Assembly (NCBI RefSeq): GCF_014066305.1
Contig: NW_023501056.1
Coordinates: 584,501-648,500, forward strand
Origin: Letharia columbiana
Lineage: Eukaryota; Ascomycota; Lecanoromycetes; Lecanorales; Parmeliaceae
DNA length: 64,000 bases
Direction of reading: 5' to 3'
Below are positions 1 through 10,839 of this stretch, piece by piece. Position numbers and translations under genes: made by a program. The first letter of the stretch is position 1, and each line of letters starts with the position of its first letter. Below the pieces are notes generated by a model that ran no database searches, was not told the origin of the DNA, and saw nothing but the letters and a program-made list of their open reading frames with translations.

Positions 1-882
1 TTTGTTTGATGTCCGGTCGTTGTTGTTGAGTAGTAGAATAGACAAAGATACTATCCCTGAGGTGGGTTTTTCCACCATTTGATGCTCCTCCTGGAGCAGT
101 CCTCGTCATGAAAGACAGTGTTTCCGGGTAGACCTTTCCAATCGACGGTGAAAATGAGAGTGTGGCGGGCGAGGAAGTTACGCTCGGCGGAGCACTCGTT
201 AGTGTAGTGGTTGAACAGGGTGAGGGTTGCGCTGTGCTCACATGAGGGAAGTGCTCATAAGTCATGCGTAGAGGGAGATTTGGGCTGGCGGAAACTTTGA
301 AGTCTCTAGGTCGTACTGAGAAGGGAAGTGGAGAATACTCAAGTCCCATAGTGCAAGCGGCATAGTTGCCTTAGGGGAATTGGGGTGTCCTCTGTGGATG
401 ACTTATGGCCACTTCTTTTACCGGCAGAGTCAAGCACAAGGCCATGTTGGGACTAGCGTAGTCGTGTATTTAAACATTTAGAACGTACCGAGTATTCACA
501 ACCTTGGGCCTCTCTACAACCATCGAACCCTTACTGTAATCTACAGGACCAGACCTTCCTTTCTCTGGAACATCACAGCCCGTTCTTCAACCTTCCAAGC
601 TTTCAACCTGCTACTCGTTGGATCTCCTCGACCACGCAAATTACGGTTAACACCTTGAGGCATAAGGTACGATTGGTGACTTCACGTTCTGAATAAGCTC
701 ACTCACAGAGCCGAGTCATTTGCAAACCTCGGCGACCTGCTGCAAACAGTCGTCTCAGTCAATAATCAGTCACAAAGTGTTATAGAGGTAAGGCGAATCC
801 GCCGGGTTTCAGCCATCAGGGTCCACTGAAAACCATTCCACTTGTTGTAGGATAGTAAATAAGAAGAAAGGTTCAAACAGAC
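1..882. other. Intergenic, no gene seen
   Basis: No convincing coding frame, RNA gene or repeat was found. The stretch probably holds the 5' untranslated region and promoter of the gene starting at 883, and perhaps the end of a neighbour outside the window. Confidence 0.5.
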
Positions 883-2590
883 ATGTCTCGTCCAGACCTC
901 CACTTGCGCGAGCAAACCGCAATTCTCCAACCAACCATGGCAACAAGCTCAACACCAAGCCTCGATCCACCTGCCGCCACGCCTTCTATAGAAAATGCAG
1001 GGCCGTTCATGAGAGCACCTCGTGAGATCCGAGACAACATCTATCGCTTCCTACTTTCAACCAAGCACACCAAGGAGTTTCATGGAGAACCTGCAACGGC
1101 AAGTTCTGCCTATTCTCCCAATAACCTGACTGAGCCTGGATTAATTCGTTACGTAGGATACATTGAGATGCAAATACACTTATCAGTTCCATACTTCGAT
1201 CCTTTTTACCAACCGACAGGTATACATTGAAGCCAGCAACATATTCTACATGGAAAACCTCTTCATTCGTATCAATTCTGTGGCAGCGAATGAACTTTTA
1301 CACCCGACTAATTTCGGAGGCTACCAAAATACCGGCTCATATGCATATGGCCGTGGGCTGCGAGTTCTGTCGACAGGCACGAAAGCGCAAGCCTGTACAC
1401 GTCACGTGATGGAAGTCAATCTGATTCCATCACCCCTGTTGTTTGATCACCATGGTTACCATCACTTCATTTTTGCTTGCGACGATCTTCCAGTGTTCTG
1501 CAGAGCTTTGCGATCGATCGATAGACATTATCGACGTGAGTTACAGCCGCTGCAGGTTATGGATCTCTGGTTTACCATTGGTGACGAGGTGGGCACGGCT
1601 GGAGAGGGATATCTTGACTCGAATGCCTCCACAGATGGAAATCCAGTGGGATATCTGACCGCGGCCACCAAGCTTGCCGCGGCTAATTGTGCAGGTCCAG
1701 ATGAGAATCGAAGAGCCACTGACGAGAGCAATGCATCTGTCTACGGAGAAATGAAGGGCAGTGGCAGCGCAATGGTCAATGGAATCAAGGATGCCAAATC
1801 GAGATTGTTAGAACGGCCCATCTCCATCGACAGTCCTCGATCACGGAGGCTTCTAGAGCCACTTCGAGCCGTATACAATGTTGGATATTCGTACATCGAC
1901 GCCCCGATCAGCGAGCGGTATCGGCAGGAGATCCACACCAGTTTATCCAGGGCCCGACCAAGCATTCACGATCAATTCCTGGCCGTATCCTCAGCCTTTG
2001 AAGAAGCAATTGCGGTATACGATGCCGACGATATCGCTTTAGCCATTCAGAAATCTAAAGGCACACTTGACATCTTCAATGATTTCGAGTATCTTAGCAG
2101 AGACGGCGACAGTACCAAAAGCGTGCCGACAGGGCGATATACCGGACTCATGTACCGGGAAGCCATGGACAAGATGCGTTTGATCATCTATAGCAACCTA
2201 GCTCGTGCGAACTTAAGGTTTCACAGCGACTTACAGCAGGTTCGCTCAGCACAAGACTTTGTATGGCTGATCAGGGGGATACGCGCCCGCGATGCAATGT
2301 GGCCCGAACACCCAGGAGGGCACGAGGATGCCATGGTCTTTTACCTGGAAGCTGAGGTATGGGAGGCGTTCGATCAGCTTGGAGAGCACAACAACCGCCC
2401 CCGTTCCGGCGCCCTTCGAGAAGTCGTCAATATGCTGACGGAAGCGCTAAGACACGAGCCGGGGAATGACATGTTGCAGAAGGAACTGCTCGGAAGACTG
2501 GAAGAGAAGAAAAAAGCAGAAGCGATCGAGGCGGCGAGGCAGATGGAGCAGGAAGAGAGTAGAGTGCAGAGTAGGGAGCGGACCGAGTGA
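883..2590 (+). CDS. 2EXR/F-box-like fungal protein with a frame change
   Basis: The N-terminal frame (ATG 883) contains PREIRDNIYRFLL, typical of the 2EXR/F-box-like fold in large fungal families of unknown function. The family-typical continuation FHTSILFTNRQVYIEASNIF lies in a different frame from about 1163, and that frame runs to TGA at 2590. The two frames join either through a 34-nt GT..AG gap (1153-1186, phase 0), which is shorter than any other intron here, or through a single-base frameshift near 1170. The C-terminal part is helical and ends in a lysine/glutamate-rich tail (EEKKKAEAIEAARQMEQEES). Joined length is about 555-570 residues. No catalytic residues are evident. A protein-protein interaction role is only a family expectation. 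Whether the gene is intact, mis-sequenced or newly inactivated cannot be decided here. Confidence 0.6.
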
Positions 2591-4078
2591 ACGGCAGATG
2601 GCTTCGTGCCCTTTTGCATTTGGTAAAGAAGGGCTCATTAAATTCTGTATTATGGGTCAGAGTTTGAGATGCGGCTTGCACACAGTTCAGGCCGTGTGGC
2701 TGAGCGATATGACTGTACAATAAAAATAAAAGGTCTTTCGATTGTCTTGATGCCGTAGGATCGCATTTTTGATCTCGTTGCTCTACGACCGCTTCGGCAT
2801 CCCAACTACGGACGATGATCAGCGCGGTACCGATTCCGTCACGGCAGGCTGCAAACTTACGGTGAGTATCGTTGCAGAGGGGTCCGCCACCCTGGGCCGA
2901 CGAACCGGCCTGAAGGGTCGCATCGGTGCCCGCGCCATTCCATGGCCTTTTTTCGATGACCCTTTTACGGCTCGTGGTGTCGCAAGACGGGGGTGGGTGA
3001 GTGGAGGCCGTTTCTCCACTGCTTGCCGTGATGGGAAAGATCCAGAATAGCCTTCTCGAGGCTGTCGTCGAACGATGCGCATTTTGATCCCTGAAGCGCG
3101 TGCGAGGGCTACCTGTGTGCGGTTGGATTGAGGGGGTAAATCTGTTCGAAGGATTTGGGCAAGTCTTGTCCAGTGCGTGCGCGGTTTCAAGTTGGTAGAC
3201 AGACTTTGACTGATCAGGCGGGACTGTTGGTGATGCTGCACCCAATTTCCGTCCGGATCTCTTATGCTGGACTGATCACGCGGGGCTGCTGACGACGTCG
3301 CGCCCGAATTCAAGTCCGTTTCCGTCGTGCTGGTCTCCATTATAGGACCAAGAGCGTGTCCCGGGATGGTAGAGTTGATGATCCGAAAGCATATAGATCG
3401 ACTTAGAAGAGATGGGCTACCAGAGAGATTGCCAGCCTTGAGCGCTGGCTTCATTCGCGTTGCGCAGAGAAAGGGGACACAAGCCGGACGACCGTAATTT
3501 GAAATTTCGTCTTTGAGACCAATATCTTTGGGACATGAAGCGCTGCCAAGGCCATCTGTTGTGAGAATTCGTTTTGGAGCAATAGTACTCTACAGGCTTG
3601 CCAGCACCACTTCCAAGCCAATGCAATGCCTGCATGTTGGCCTTCTCGGGTTCAGAGCGTTCGCTTAAGGTAAGCAAATCGATGTTAGCGTCTTCTTGCT
3701 TTGGACCAACGACCGGATACGCGTTGAGCAGCGGGTCGAGCCTCTTACAATCGCCGTGTTGCTCATTTCACATATTCCAAAAAGGTTGCGAAATGCTACC
3801 CCATCATCCACTGGCAGGGTGTAAAACTTATGGGTTCCGACCGAAGGTTAGAATTATCCTCGTTGCGATTCAGTGTAGTCCAACGACTGCGTCGAGACCA
3901 AAATTTTCAGTGTCGAAATAATTCTCCGTAAGCAGATCCCAAAGCTTGTAATTTGCTTTGTAAGATTTGCCGTTCGAAATTTCTGGTTCTGCGAAGAAAG
4001 CGAGTTTTTGGTGTTCTGCCGAGACATTTTACACCCCAGCGCCAGTGGATGGGATCGGTTGGCTTTCCAGAGTCGCAA
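2591..4078. other. Intergenic, no assignable gene
   Basis: Long open frames occur on both strands (for example minus 2427-3245 and 2819-3454), but they overlap each other and have proline/arginine/serine-biased composition with no recognisable domain, so I do not call them. An imperfect direct repeat lies at 3208-3326. The rest shows nothing. Confidence 0.4.
3208..3326. repeat. Imperfect direct repeat
   Basis: A segment starting GACTGATCAGGCGGGACTG at 3208 is repeated, diverged, from 3270 (GACTGATCACGCGGGGCTG). Both copies end in a TTTCCGTC-like motif. The offset is about 62 bp, not a multiple of three, which argues against a coding repeat. Confidence 0.5.
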
Positions 4079-6229
4079 TCAAGTAGCCAGTATATCTTTC
4101 CCCCACGCAGATTTTGAAACCCTCCAGCAGTGACTTGCGGCTGGCGCGGCTTCCTCGAACACAGTCCCCGGTCCCGTGACCCAGGGCGGTGTTCCCTTGA
4201 GTCGTGGCATCAAGAAGTAAGAGACATCGTCCTTGAACCATAGATCTGGCGTGTCAGCAGACACGTGCGAGAGCACCTGCAGGATGCCAAAGAGAAGGAT
4301 CCATCGGCCTTTCCTCGCATCACGAGGGTCCGTCTCTCCCAGATGGTCCGTCTTCTCGAAACGCTGGAACGCTTCGACTAAGCTGTTGGTGGCGACGTCG
4401 GGGCCTAGAAGGAGAGCATTGCTGGCTACCGAGTACGCGTGGATGATCTGCTTCTCCAAGGCTTTGGACTTGCTGGCGAAGAGGGATTGCTTTTGCTGCG
4501 CCTTTCCTGTGTCGCCGACGGGCGTCGAATCTGGCAGTAGCGGGTACGGATGCGGAATGTGAGGATTCTTGTGCTTGTGGTCGAAGTGGACGAAGAGCTT
4601 GGCGAGATCGAGGCCATCATTGTTTATTTTGGAGACCGCTGTGTTCTTCTTGCGCACCATGACTCGATACCGCTCGCTGGGCTCCTTGGTCTCGGCCCAG
4701 ACGACGTCTCGATCAACATAGTAGTCATAAAGCGAACCGAAGTCCTTTTGCAGGTGGGTTATGACGGCCCTTGTCAGCCAATTGCCATTGCTATTTTGGA
4801 TCCCGCGCGGAGGCCAAGTCTTGTAGGCTCTCTCATAGAATTGGAGCAGAAATCGGCGGAAGTGGTTGAATGTACGTCGAGCGGCAGGAGGCTGAATTGT
4901 GTGAGAGGGCCACATGTCGTCAAAATCGAAAGCTGACAATCTGTCCTCCGCAACCTGGATCCTAGCCTGGAGTTCAAGATGTGACCGCTCAAGAAGCGTC
5001 CGAGAGACGTGGCTGACATCGCGAAACTCTGGTAGCTCTCGCAGCTTCGTGTACATGCCGCTGCAGTGAACGAAACCTTCCCGCCAACCCTCCGGCCACT
5101 GCACCTCGTCATCTTCGCTGTAAGCAAGTAGCCCAGCTGCAGCTGCGGGGTCATTGCAGATATTGTGCAGATGATTCCTCGTCAAGAATCCGATCACCAC
5201 GTCGGTGCAATTAGATTCCCTTGGCATAAACACTAGGAGGCGTTCGTGCAGGTCTATGAGCGCTTGATAGAACGTTAGGCCAACGAGAGGCTTGTTCAAC
5301 AGAAGGGCGAAGAAGTTGCGAGTGGTGATATGGTGCCGTAAGATCTCAGTCCTGGAAGCACCATCGGGCGCCGGAAAGTGGATCTCATGTCGGATCTGAG
5401 CCTCGTTTCCGGGGTTGCTGATCACCGAAGCCGAAGACGGAGCCCGACGACCAAGTCCGAGTCTCTTGACACCCCGTTCTGGAGAAGAAGCGGATATTAC
5501 GGATGGTGCAGATTTCGGGGTACGCTTGTAGCTTTCCTGCAGCATTGAGGCGAGTGTTTCCGATCTCGTTTCCTCCAAAGTCGATGACTTGACTCGGAAG
5601 GAAGCTTGGGGACGTTGGTAGCCGTAATATACCAATGTATCTCCAGCAGGGTCCCAAAGTTCAGGATCCTAGATATGTCAGCTACCCTCGTCGTCAATAG
5701 CAAGAGTGATGTTTAGGTCTACCTTTGCGAGCTTGCCCCATGGTTCAGCAGGGTTCCCGTTACCTGGCCACCTTTTCACACTCGCGGCTTGCTCAAGCCC
5801 CTTCATCGCATGGCGCTCCCGTGTCTGGACTTTCGGCGGCTGTGCTGCTTGAATGAAGACACTCGTGCCAAAGTCGGACGAGTCATGACGTTGGCCTACA
5901 TCCCAACGAGTTCTGCCATCTTCACTTTGGTCTTCGGCTGGTTTGTTGCCAAATCTGGTCAACAGATTCCGTAGCGCCTTCTTCTCTTCGTTGCTTCTAA
6001 TGGAGAGTGCGATTTCTCGGTGAGAAGAGTTGTCGTCTTGCCAGGCATCGTTGGGTGTACTTTCCACGTGAATTGAGGTCCGTCGGAGTAGCCATGGACC
6101 ACGGTTGTAATTTGAATTGTCGATGATTTTTACGTCACTTTGTAAGGTCGCTTCGGTATACTGGGGAGGAGGAGGCAGTGCGGATTGGAGCTGCGAGAGT
6201 CTCAGACTGTCATCCGTGTTGGAGGACAT
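4079..6229 (-). CDS. DUF8004-like fungal protein
   Basis: Two exons: 6229-5723 and 5668-4079, with a 54-nt phase-0 intron (5669-5722). The product is about 698 aa. Splicing restores WGKLAK-DPELWDPAGDTLVYYGY, a signature I associate with the fungal DUF8004 family, in which a GDTLVY strand precedes a region resembling a BTB-like start. After it come a disordered basic linker and a long globular region (about residues 250-690) with motifs such as TFYQALIDLHERL and WPEGWREGFVHCSGMY. No enzymatic motif, signal peptide or membrane segment is visible. The function is unknown. The family name is from memory and moderately sure; the exon structure is well supported by phase and splice signals. Confidence 0.7.
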
Positions 6230-7300
6230 CGTTGTGCGTCCAATTCTATTTTCCCAAACAGCAGCTGTATACGACTAAGTATTATGACATTGTCACGTAG
6301 TAGAGTTCCATTCGATGATCCCCCAATACCGAGTATTGCCCCTTATTCGTCCAAGTGACACCTCTGGTACTCGAGCCTGCGATATTTGATTGAAGGGACC
6401 CGTGAATATTTTGGACTCTGAGCTGGCCTGTGCTTTTATTCTCTTCCAATTTAGAATTATATCATTTACCCTCTGCTGCCGTGTTCAATTCTGAACCCTA
6501 GGCTATGATCTTTACAGTCGTTTGCAATTGAGAGCGCAACTGCAAGGGATAACAGGATCTTTGACATCATGAGTACAACGTCGCATATGAAGGTCTGATG
6601 GTACTGCTTTGGCCTCCGAAAAGGCCTGGATCCCTTGTCCGACTGGTGCGGATATGATAGTGAGCCGTGCCTGGCTTGATCATCAGATGAAATGTGGTAC
6701 GCTACTCCTTCGTTTCATCACGTGATGTCCAACAAAACAGGCAAGTGCCGGTTATGTGGCTTTGAGGAAATCTCCGAAAAGGTGCCTATCAAAAGCATGC
6801 CCTGACGGTGTCCGTCTTAACGTCGTTGGACATCGCTCGGAATTGCCTCGTACTCTTATCATACTTTCGATAGCATTTCGGACATACATACTTTGCCACG
6901 TTCACCGGCCACGTTTGAACCCTCCTGAGACCATCGGAGCATCCGAAAATTCTCCTGTTCAAGTTCGTGTTCAAGCCTGTTTGAAGTCTCGAGCACGATC
7001 TCGCTGATATCAAACAATAGGCCTGGCGGTCCGAGTGTCGTTGTAGACTCACTAGACTGGTTGGAAATGTGACGGGGGGAGATGATTGGGGCGGCAAGGT
7101 ATCGTCTGCCGCTTCCCCACAAAGTGTCCGCTGGTGCGTTTTCCACGAAACCTTGCTACCATGTCCATACTTTTATGATACGATGAGAAATTTCCGATCT
7201 GCAGCAAGAGATCCAGTGGGGCTCCCTTTGCGGCCTTTGGGAAATCCATCGCTAGCTGCATGCGACGATTCGATGACTTTACAGGTGTTATAAGTATTCA
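6230..7300. other. Intergenic, no gene seen
   Basis: Only short overlapping frames on both strands, none resembling a known protein. The 5' part must include the promoter of the minus-strand gene starting at 6229. Confidence 0.45.
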
Positions 7301-7973
7301 TTAAGGTCGGTAAGGGGTTTTTCGTAATGGTCCATATAGGCTAGTTATATAACAACAATACTATGAGTAGCATTTAGACACAAGGATTTGTTATAAGAAT
7401 TTAACGTATCTACTCTAAAATCCTTTTAAAGAATCTTCTTATATCAAATATTTTTTCAATCTAATAATATCGTGGCTTGAGATTCCTCTCGAGAGTCTTC
7501 TGTAATTATTTTCGTAAATACGAGTATCAAGCCTCGTTTTCGGGATCTAGCTACTATAAATTTTATCTACGCTTTTTTATTTCTAACTTCAGATTTAAGC
7601 GATTTAGCTAAAATCCTCGCGGGGTATTATTCTCGAGGGGCTTATGGGGACTAATAAGGTGGGGTATAATAGGGGTAGGTTATAGGTAGGGGTATGATAG
7701 AAGAGGCTGATATTACGTCAAGATGTAAGATATACCTTAGTCATTAGTGGTAAAATCTGAGAAGATCTTTTGATCTAGAGATCTTACAAGTGAAAAGTCT
7801 CTCAAGATTTAGAAATACTCCTAGGGTCTCTGTAGGATACGATCTTTTTTCACACTATAGCTACTTATACCCTATGCCTTATTAATACGGGTCGAAATAC
7901 TCTCCCGCCTACTTTCCTACAGCTTCGCCAAGATTCTCCGGGGATGATTAGCAAAACCCCCTGCCGACCTTAA
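7301..7973. mobile_element. AT-rich TIR element with TTAA ends (MITE-like)
   Basis: The left end reads TTAAGGTCGGTAAGGGGTTT and the right end, reverse-complemented, reads TTAAGGTCGGCAGGGGGTTT. This gives terminal inverted repeats of about 20 bp with few mismatches. TTAA at both borders could be a target-site duplication (piggyBac-like) or part of the repeat; a palindromic TTAA cannot separate the two. The interior is about 670 bp, strikingly AT-rich compared with its neighbours, and has no coding frame. It is therefore non-autonomous, and the composition is consistent with repeat-induced point mutation (RIP). The transposase family is unknown. Confidence 0.7.
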
Positions 7974-8296
7974 AAGTGATTATCCACGCGTTTTGCCGCA
8001 CGCCCACCAATCGAGACTTCGTTCAGCCACAAACCGGAAGAATATGGATCGACTATTTCAAGCGTACCGACTGACCTGCATTTTTCTTCACTCTTGCGAC
8101 CCAGTGTACAAAGTTCGTATTGGACTCTTTTGGGTGGAAGTATGATGCCATCCAACAAAGTCAAAGACCCCCTGCACCCTTGATCGGGACTTGAGCGTGA
8201 GACTAGACGGTAGCTAAATTCCATGCTCCATGTCCTCCCTTGTACCTTGCATTTGACAGGGTGGGCAACGGAGCAACTGCTGGTCAACATCCACCA

Positions 8297-8384
8297 GCTT
8301 CAGTTGTGCATGCTTCCTTTCGCTCATAGCTCATTGATTCGCTTCAGTTGTGCATGCTTCCTTTCTCTCATAGCTCATTGATTC
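8297..8384. repeat. 44-bp tandem duplication upstream of the nitrate transporter
   Basis: A 44-bp unit starting GCTTCAGTTGTGCATGCTTC occupies 8297-8340 and is repeated immediately at 8341-8384 with a single base difference. It ends 79 bp before the transporter ATG, so it lies in the promoter or 5' untranslated region. Confidence 0.9.
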
Positions 8385-8463
8385 GAGCACGACGAGGTGG
8401 AGCAGGCTTTCTGGCTCCCTATGATTTTGCAAGCTATAATTCTGCAAGACCTCTGCTTCTGCA

Positions 8464-10062
8464 ATGCATTCCTCGATAGCCTCGCTATGGAAAGCGCCAG
8501 ATATCAATCCGGTTAACCACAAAGCGAAATCCATACCCGCTTTGAATCCTCTCAACATCTATGGGCGGGTCTTCCTGCTCTCATGGTGGGGCTTCTTCAT
8601 AGGCTTCTGGAGTTGGTATGCTTTTCCGCCTTTGATGACGGAAACCATCAAAAAGGACCTGAAGCTCTCCCAAAAAGACATCGCGAATTCCAACGTCATC
8701 TCTTTGGCCGCGACAATGCTCGTCCGCCTTGCTGCTGGTCCATTGTGTGATAGATATGGGGCAAAATGGACATTTGCTGGCATTTTACTTGTCGGCGCAA
8801 TTCCTACCGCCCTTGCAGGCACGGTCTCAACGCCTCAAGGCCTCATCACAGTTAGGTTCTTCGTTGGCATTCTTGGTGGCAGCTTTATTCCGTGCCAAGT
8901 ATGGACGACAGGCTTCTTCGACAAGAACGTCGTCGGCACTGCGAATTCTTTAGCAGCTGGATTCGGAAACGCAGGAGGTGGAGTGACCTACTTCGTCATG
9001 CCCGCCATTTTTAATTCTCTCGTCCAACACCAGCACCTAACAGACCATGTCGCCTGGCGTGTCGCATTCGTGGTTCCATTCATTCTCATCACGTTTACCG
9101 CATTAGCCATGATCCTGACATGTCCCGACACCCCCACAGGCGCATGGTCAGCTCGAACTCAAGAGGTACGGCGCCATCTTGACATGCGTGATACCTTCTT
9201 CAGTGGCGTTGGCAGAGACCGCAAAGGTATTCCGCCAAGCATGGATTCTCATGCCTCGCCAGGCCTGTCGAACGACACCATCAAACTCAACTCCGCCCGC
9301 GGCCAAGGCCACTTCTCGGAAACGCAGGCGCAGGAAGACGACCTTCTCGCCGCAGCAAGCTGGGAATTGGTTGAAAAGCCCACGGTCCAGGGGTCAACGA
9401 AGGCGATTTTGTCGCTTCCAACCTTGGCTCTTTCGGTAGCCTACTTCTGTTCTTTCGGAACTGAGCTTTGCGTCAACACCATCCTTGGTGCTTACTATGC
9501 CCAGAACTTCCCCAAACTTGGCCAGACTGGCTCTGGAGACTGGGCTGCTATGTTCGGGCTCTTGAACTTCGTCTTCCGGCCCGCGGGCGGTATTATCAGC
9601 GATACCATTTACCGCTACACCCGCTCACTATGGGGAAAGAAAATCCTTATCCACAGCCTTGGGGTTATGACAGGAGTATTTTTGCTCATTATTGGCTTCT
9701 TGAACCCTCATTCGAAAGCCACGTTCGTCGGACTCATCACTGGATTGGCTTTTTTCGAGGAAGCTGGTAATGGAGGATGTTTTTCTCTGGTCCCGCATGT
9801 ACATCCTACGTCGAACGGTGAGTCCCCTCGGGATATTCTAAGATCAATCTTGTTTATCAAGGCTGACAGTATCGTAGGTCTCGTCACCGGTGTGACTGGT
9901 GCAGCCGGTGATCTTGGCGGCATTGTGTTCTTGCTGATATATCGCTACAGCGATACAAATTATGGAAGGGTGTTCTGGATAGTAGGTATCATCACCATTG
10001 CTGGGAATCTGCTCGTGTCATGGATAAGACCAATACCGAAGGGCCAGCTTGGTGGTCGATGA
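8464..10062 (+). CDS. crnA: High-affinity nitrate/nitrite transporter (NNP family, MFS)
   Basis: Two exons: 8464-9817 and 9878-10062. The intron 9818-9877 is 60 nt, has GT..AG ends and contains no in-frame stop, so the unspliced frame also reads through. The spliced product is about 512 aa, the usual CrnA/NrtA size. N-terminal WKAPDINPVNHKAKSIPALN and the nitrate signatures AAGFGNAGGGVTYFVMP (TM5) and EEAGNGGCFSLVPHVHP (TM11) identify the nitrate/nitrite porter branch of the MFS. A hydrophilic central loop (about residues 220-300) matches the long cytosolic loop of fungal members. It should import nitrate and nitrite at the plasma membrane by proton symport. No nitrate or nitrite reductase gene lies within 10 kb, so the classical crnA-niiA-niaD cluster is not present here. 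Confidence 0.93.
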   Translation: MHSSIASLWKAPDINPVNHKAKSIPALNPLNIYGRVFLLSWWGFFIGFWSWYAFPPLMTETIKKDLKLSQKDIANSNVISLAATMLVRLAAGPLCDRYGAKWTFAGILLVGAIPTALAGTVSTPQGLITVRFFVGILGGSFIPCQVWTTGFFDKNVVGTANSLAAGFGNAGGGVTYFVMPAIFNSLVQHQHLTDHVAWRVAFVVPFILITFTALAMILTCPDTPTGAWSARTQEVRRHLDMRDTFFSGVGRDRKGIPPSMDSHASPGLSNDTIKLNSARGQGHFSETQAQEDDLLAAASWELVEKPTVQGSTKAILSLPTLALSVAYFCSFGTELCVNTILGAYYAQNFPKLGQTGSGDWAAMFGLLNFVFRPAGGIISDTIYRYTRSLWGKKILIHSLGVMTGVFLLIIGFLNPHSKATFVGLITGLAFFEEAGNGGCFSLVPHVHPTSNGESPRDILRSILFIKADSIVGLVTGVTGAAGDLGGIVFLLIYRYSDTNYGRVFWIVGIITIAGNLLVSWIRPIPKGQLGGR

Positions 10063-10839
10063 TGGGTGTTTAACTCTTGACTTCCTTAATCTTCATGTAC
10101 ATAGTCTTGGTAATACCCGTATTCTGTGCATTCTCATACCAGATCGTCTCCCAGAGTTGACAATGGCAGAAGAGACGATCGTTGCCGCTCCTGGACCTTT
10201 GGCGCGTCAGGCGCCGTCAGCTGAAATGCAAAGTCCACGTGATGACTTAGATCCAAAATCCTCCACCGCTGGTCCAGAAGCTACATTACTTCCCTTCCCT
10301 GGCGAGTCAGCCGTTTAGATCGTAAGTCTTCCTTTCGTTGAACGGAAAAGGCGATGTGATAAGGAGCCCAACCGTGAGTAATGGTAGAGTATGAACCTGG
10401 TGTCTGTCCCACCTCGCTTCAACCACTCGGAAGCGCGTTGAAAAACCAGAAACGAGGCGGCGAACAGGAGGGGTCAACCGGCAGCCCGAAATTTGCCTTC
10501 AGCAATCAGGTGCGGATCCGCCTGCCCTGAAACATACTGCCTGATCGACGTTCGGAAGCGACAGCGAATCAGAGCCTGTCAGCACGGCTGGCACGTCGCC
10601 CAACTGAAACTTGGGCAGGCAAGACAGCAGGAGAGAAGACCTCCGCCGCATTCTTGTAGGGCTGGCCACCTACTATTTAGTCGGCTTCACAGCCATTCTT
10701 CTTCTTCTTCTCGATACAACAGCTTTCACACCACATTCCAACACTTAGACGTCAAGAAAACCTCTCGGCGCACCTGATCTAGGACTGTGGGACCCTCTTC
10801 TTCAGCACCACTTCGTACACCTCGATCGGCAAGTGAAAA
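10063..10839. other. Intergenic with a tiny ORF
   Basis: A 51-codon plus-strand frame (10163-10318, starting MAEETIVAAPGPLARQAP) begins 101 bp after the transporter stop. It has no recognisable motif and may be chance. The remainder is probably transporter 3' untranslated region plus the promoter of the gene at 10840; it contains a short TTCTTCTTCTTCT pyrimidine run near 10697. Confidence 0.3.

Noticed and set aside
2427..3454. Two long overlapping minus-strand frames of 272 and 211 codons
   Set aside because: They overlap each other in different frames and the 3' end of a plus-strand gene. Composition is Arg/Pro/Ser-rich with no domain, and the repeat inside shifts frame.
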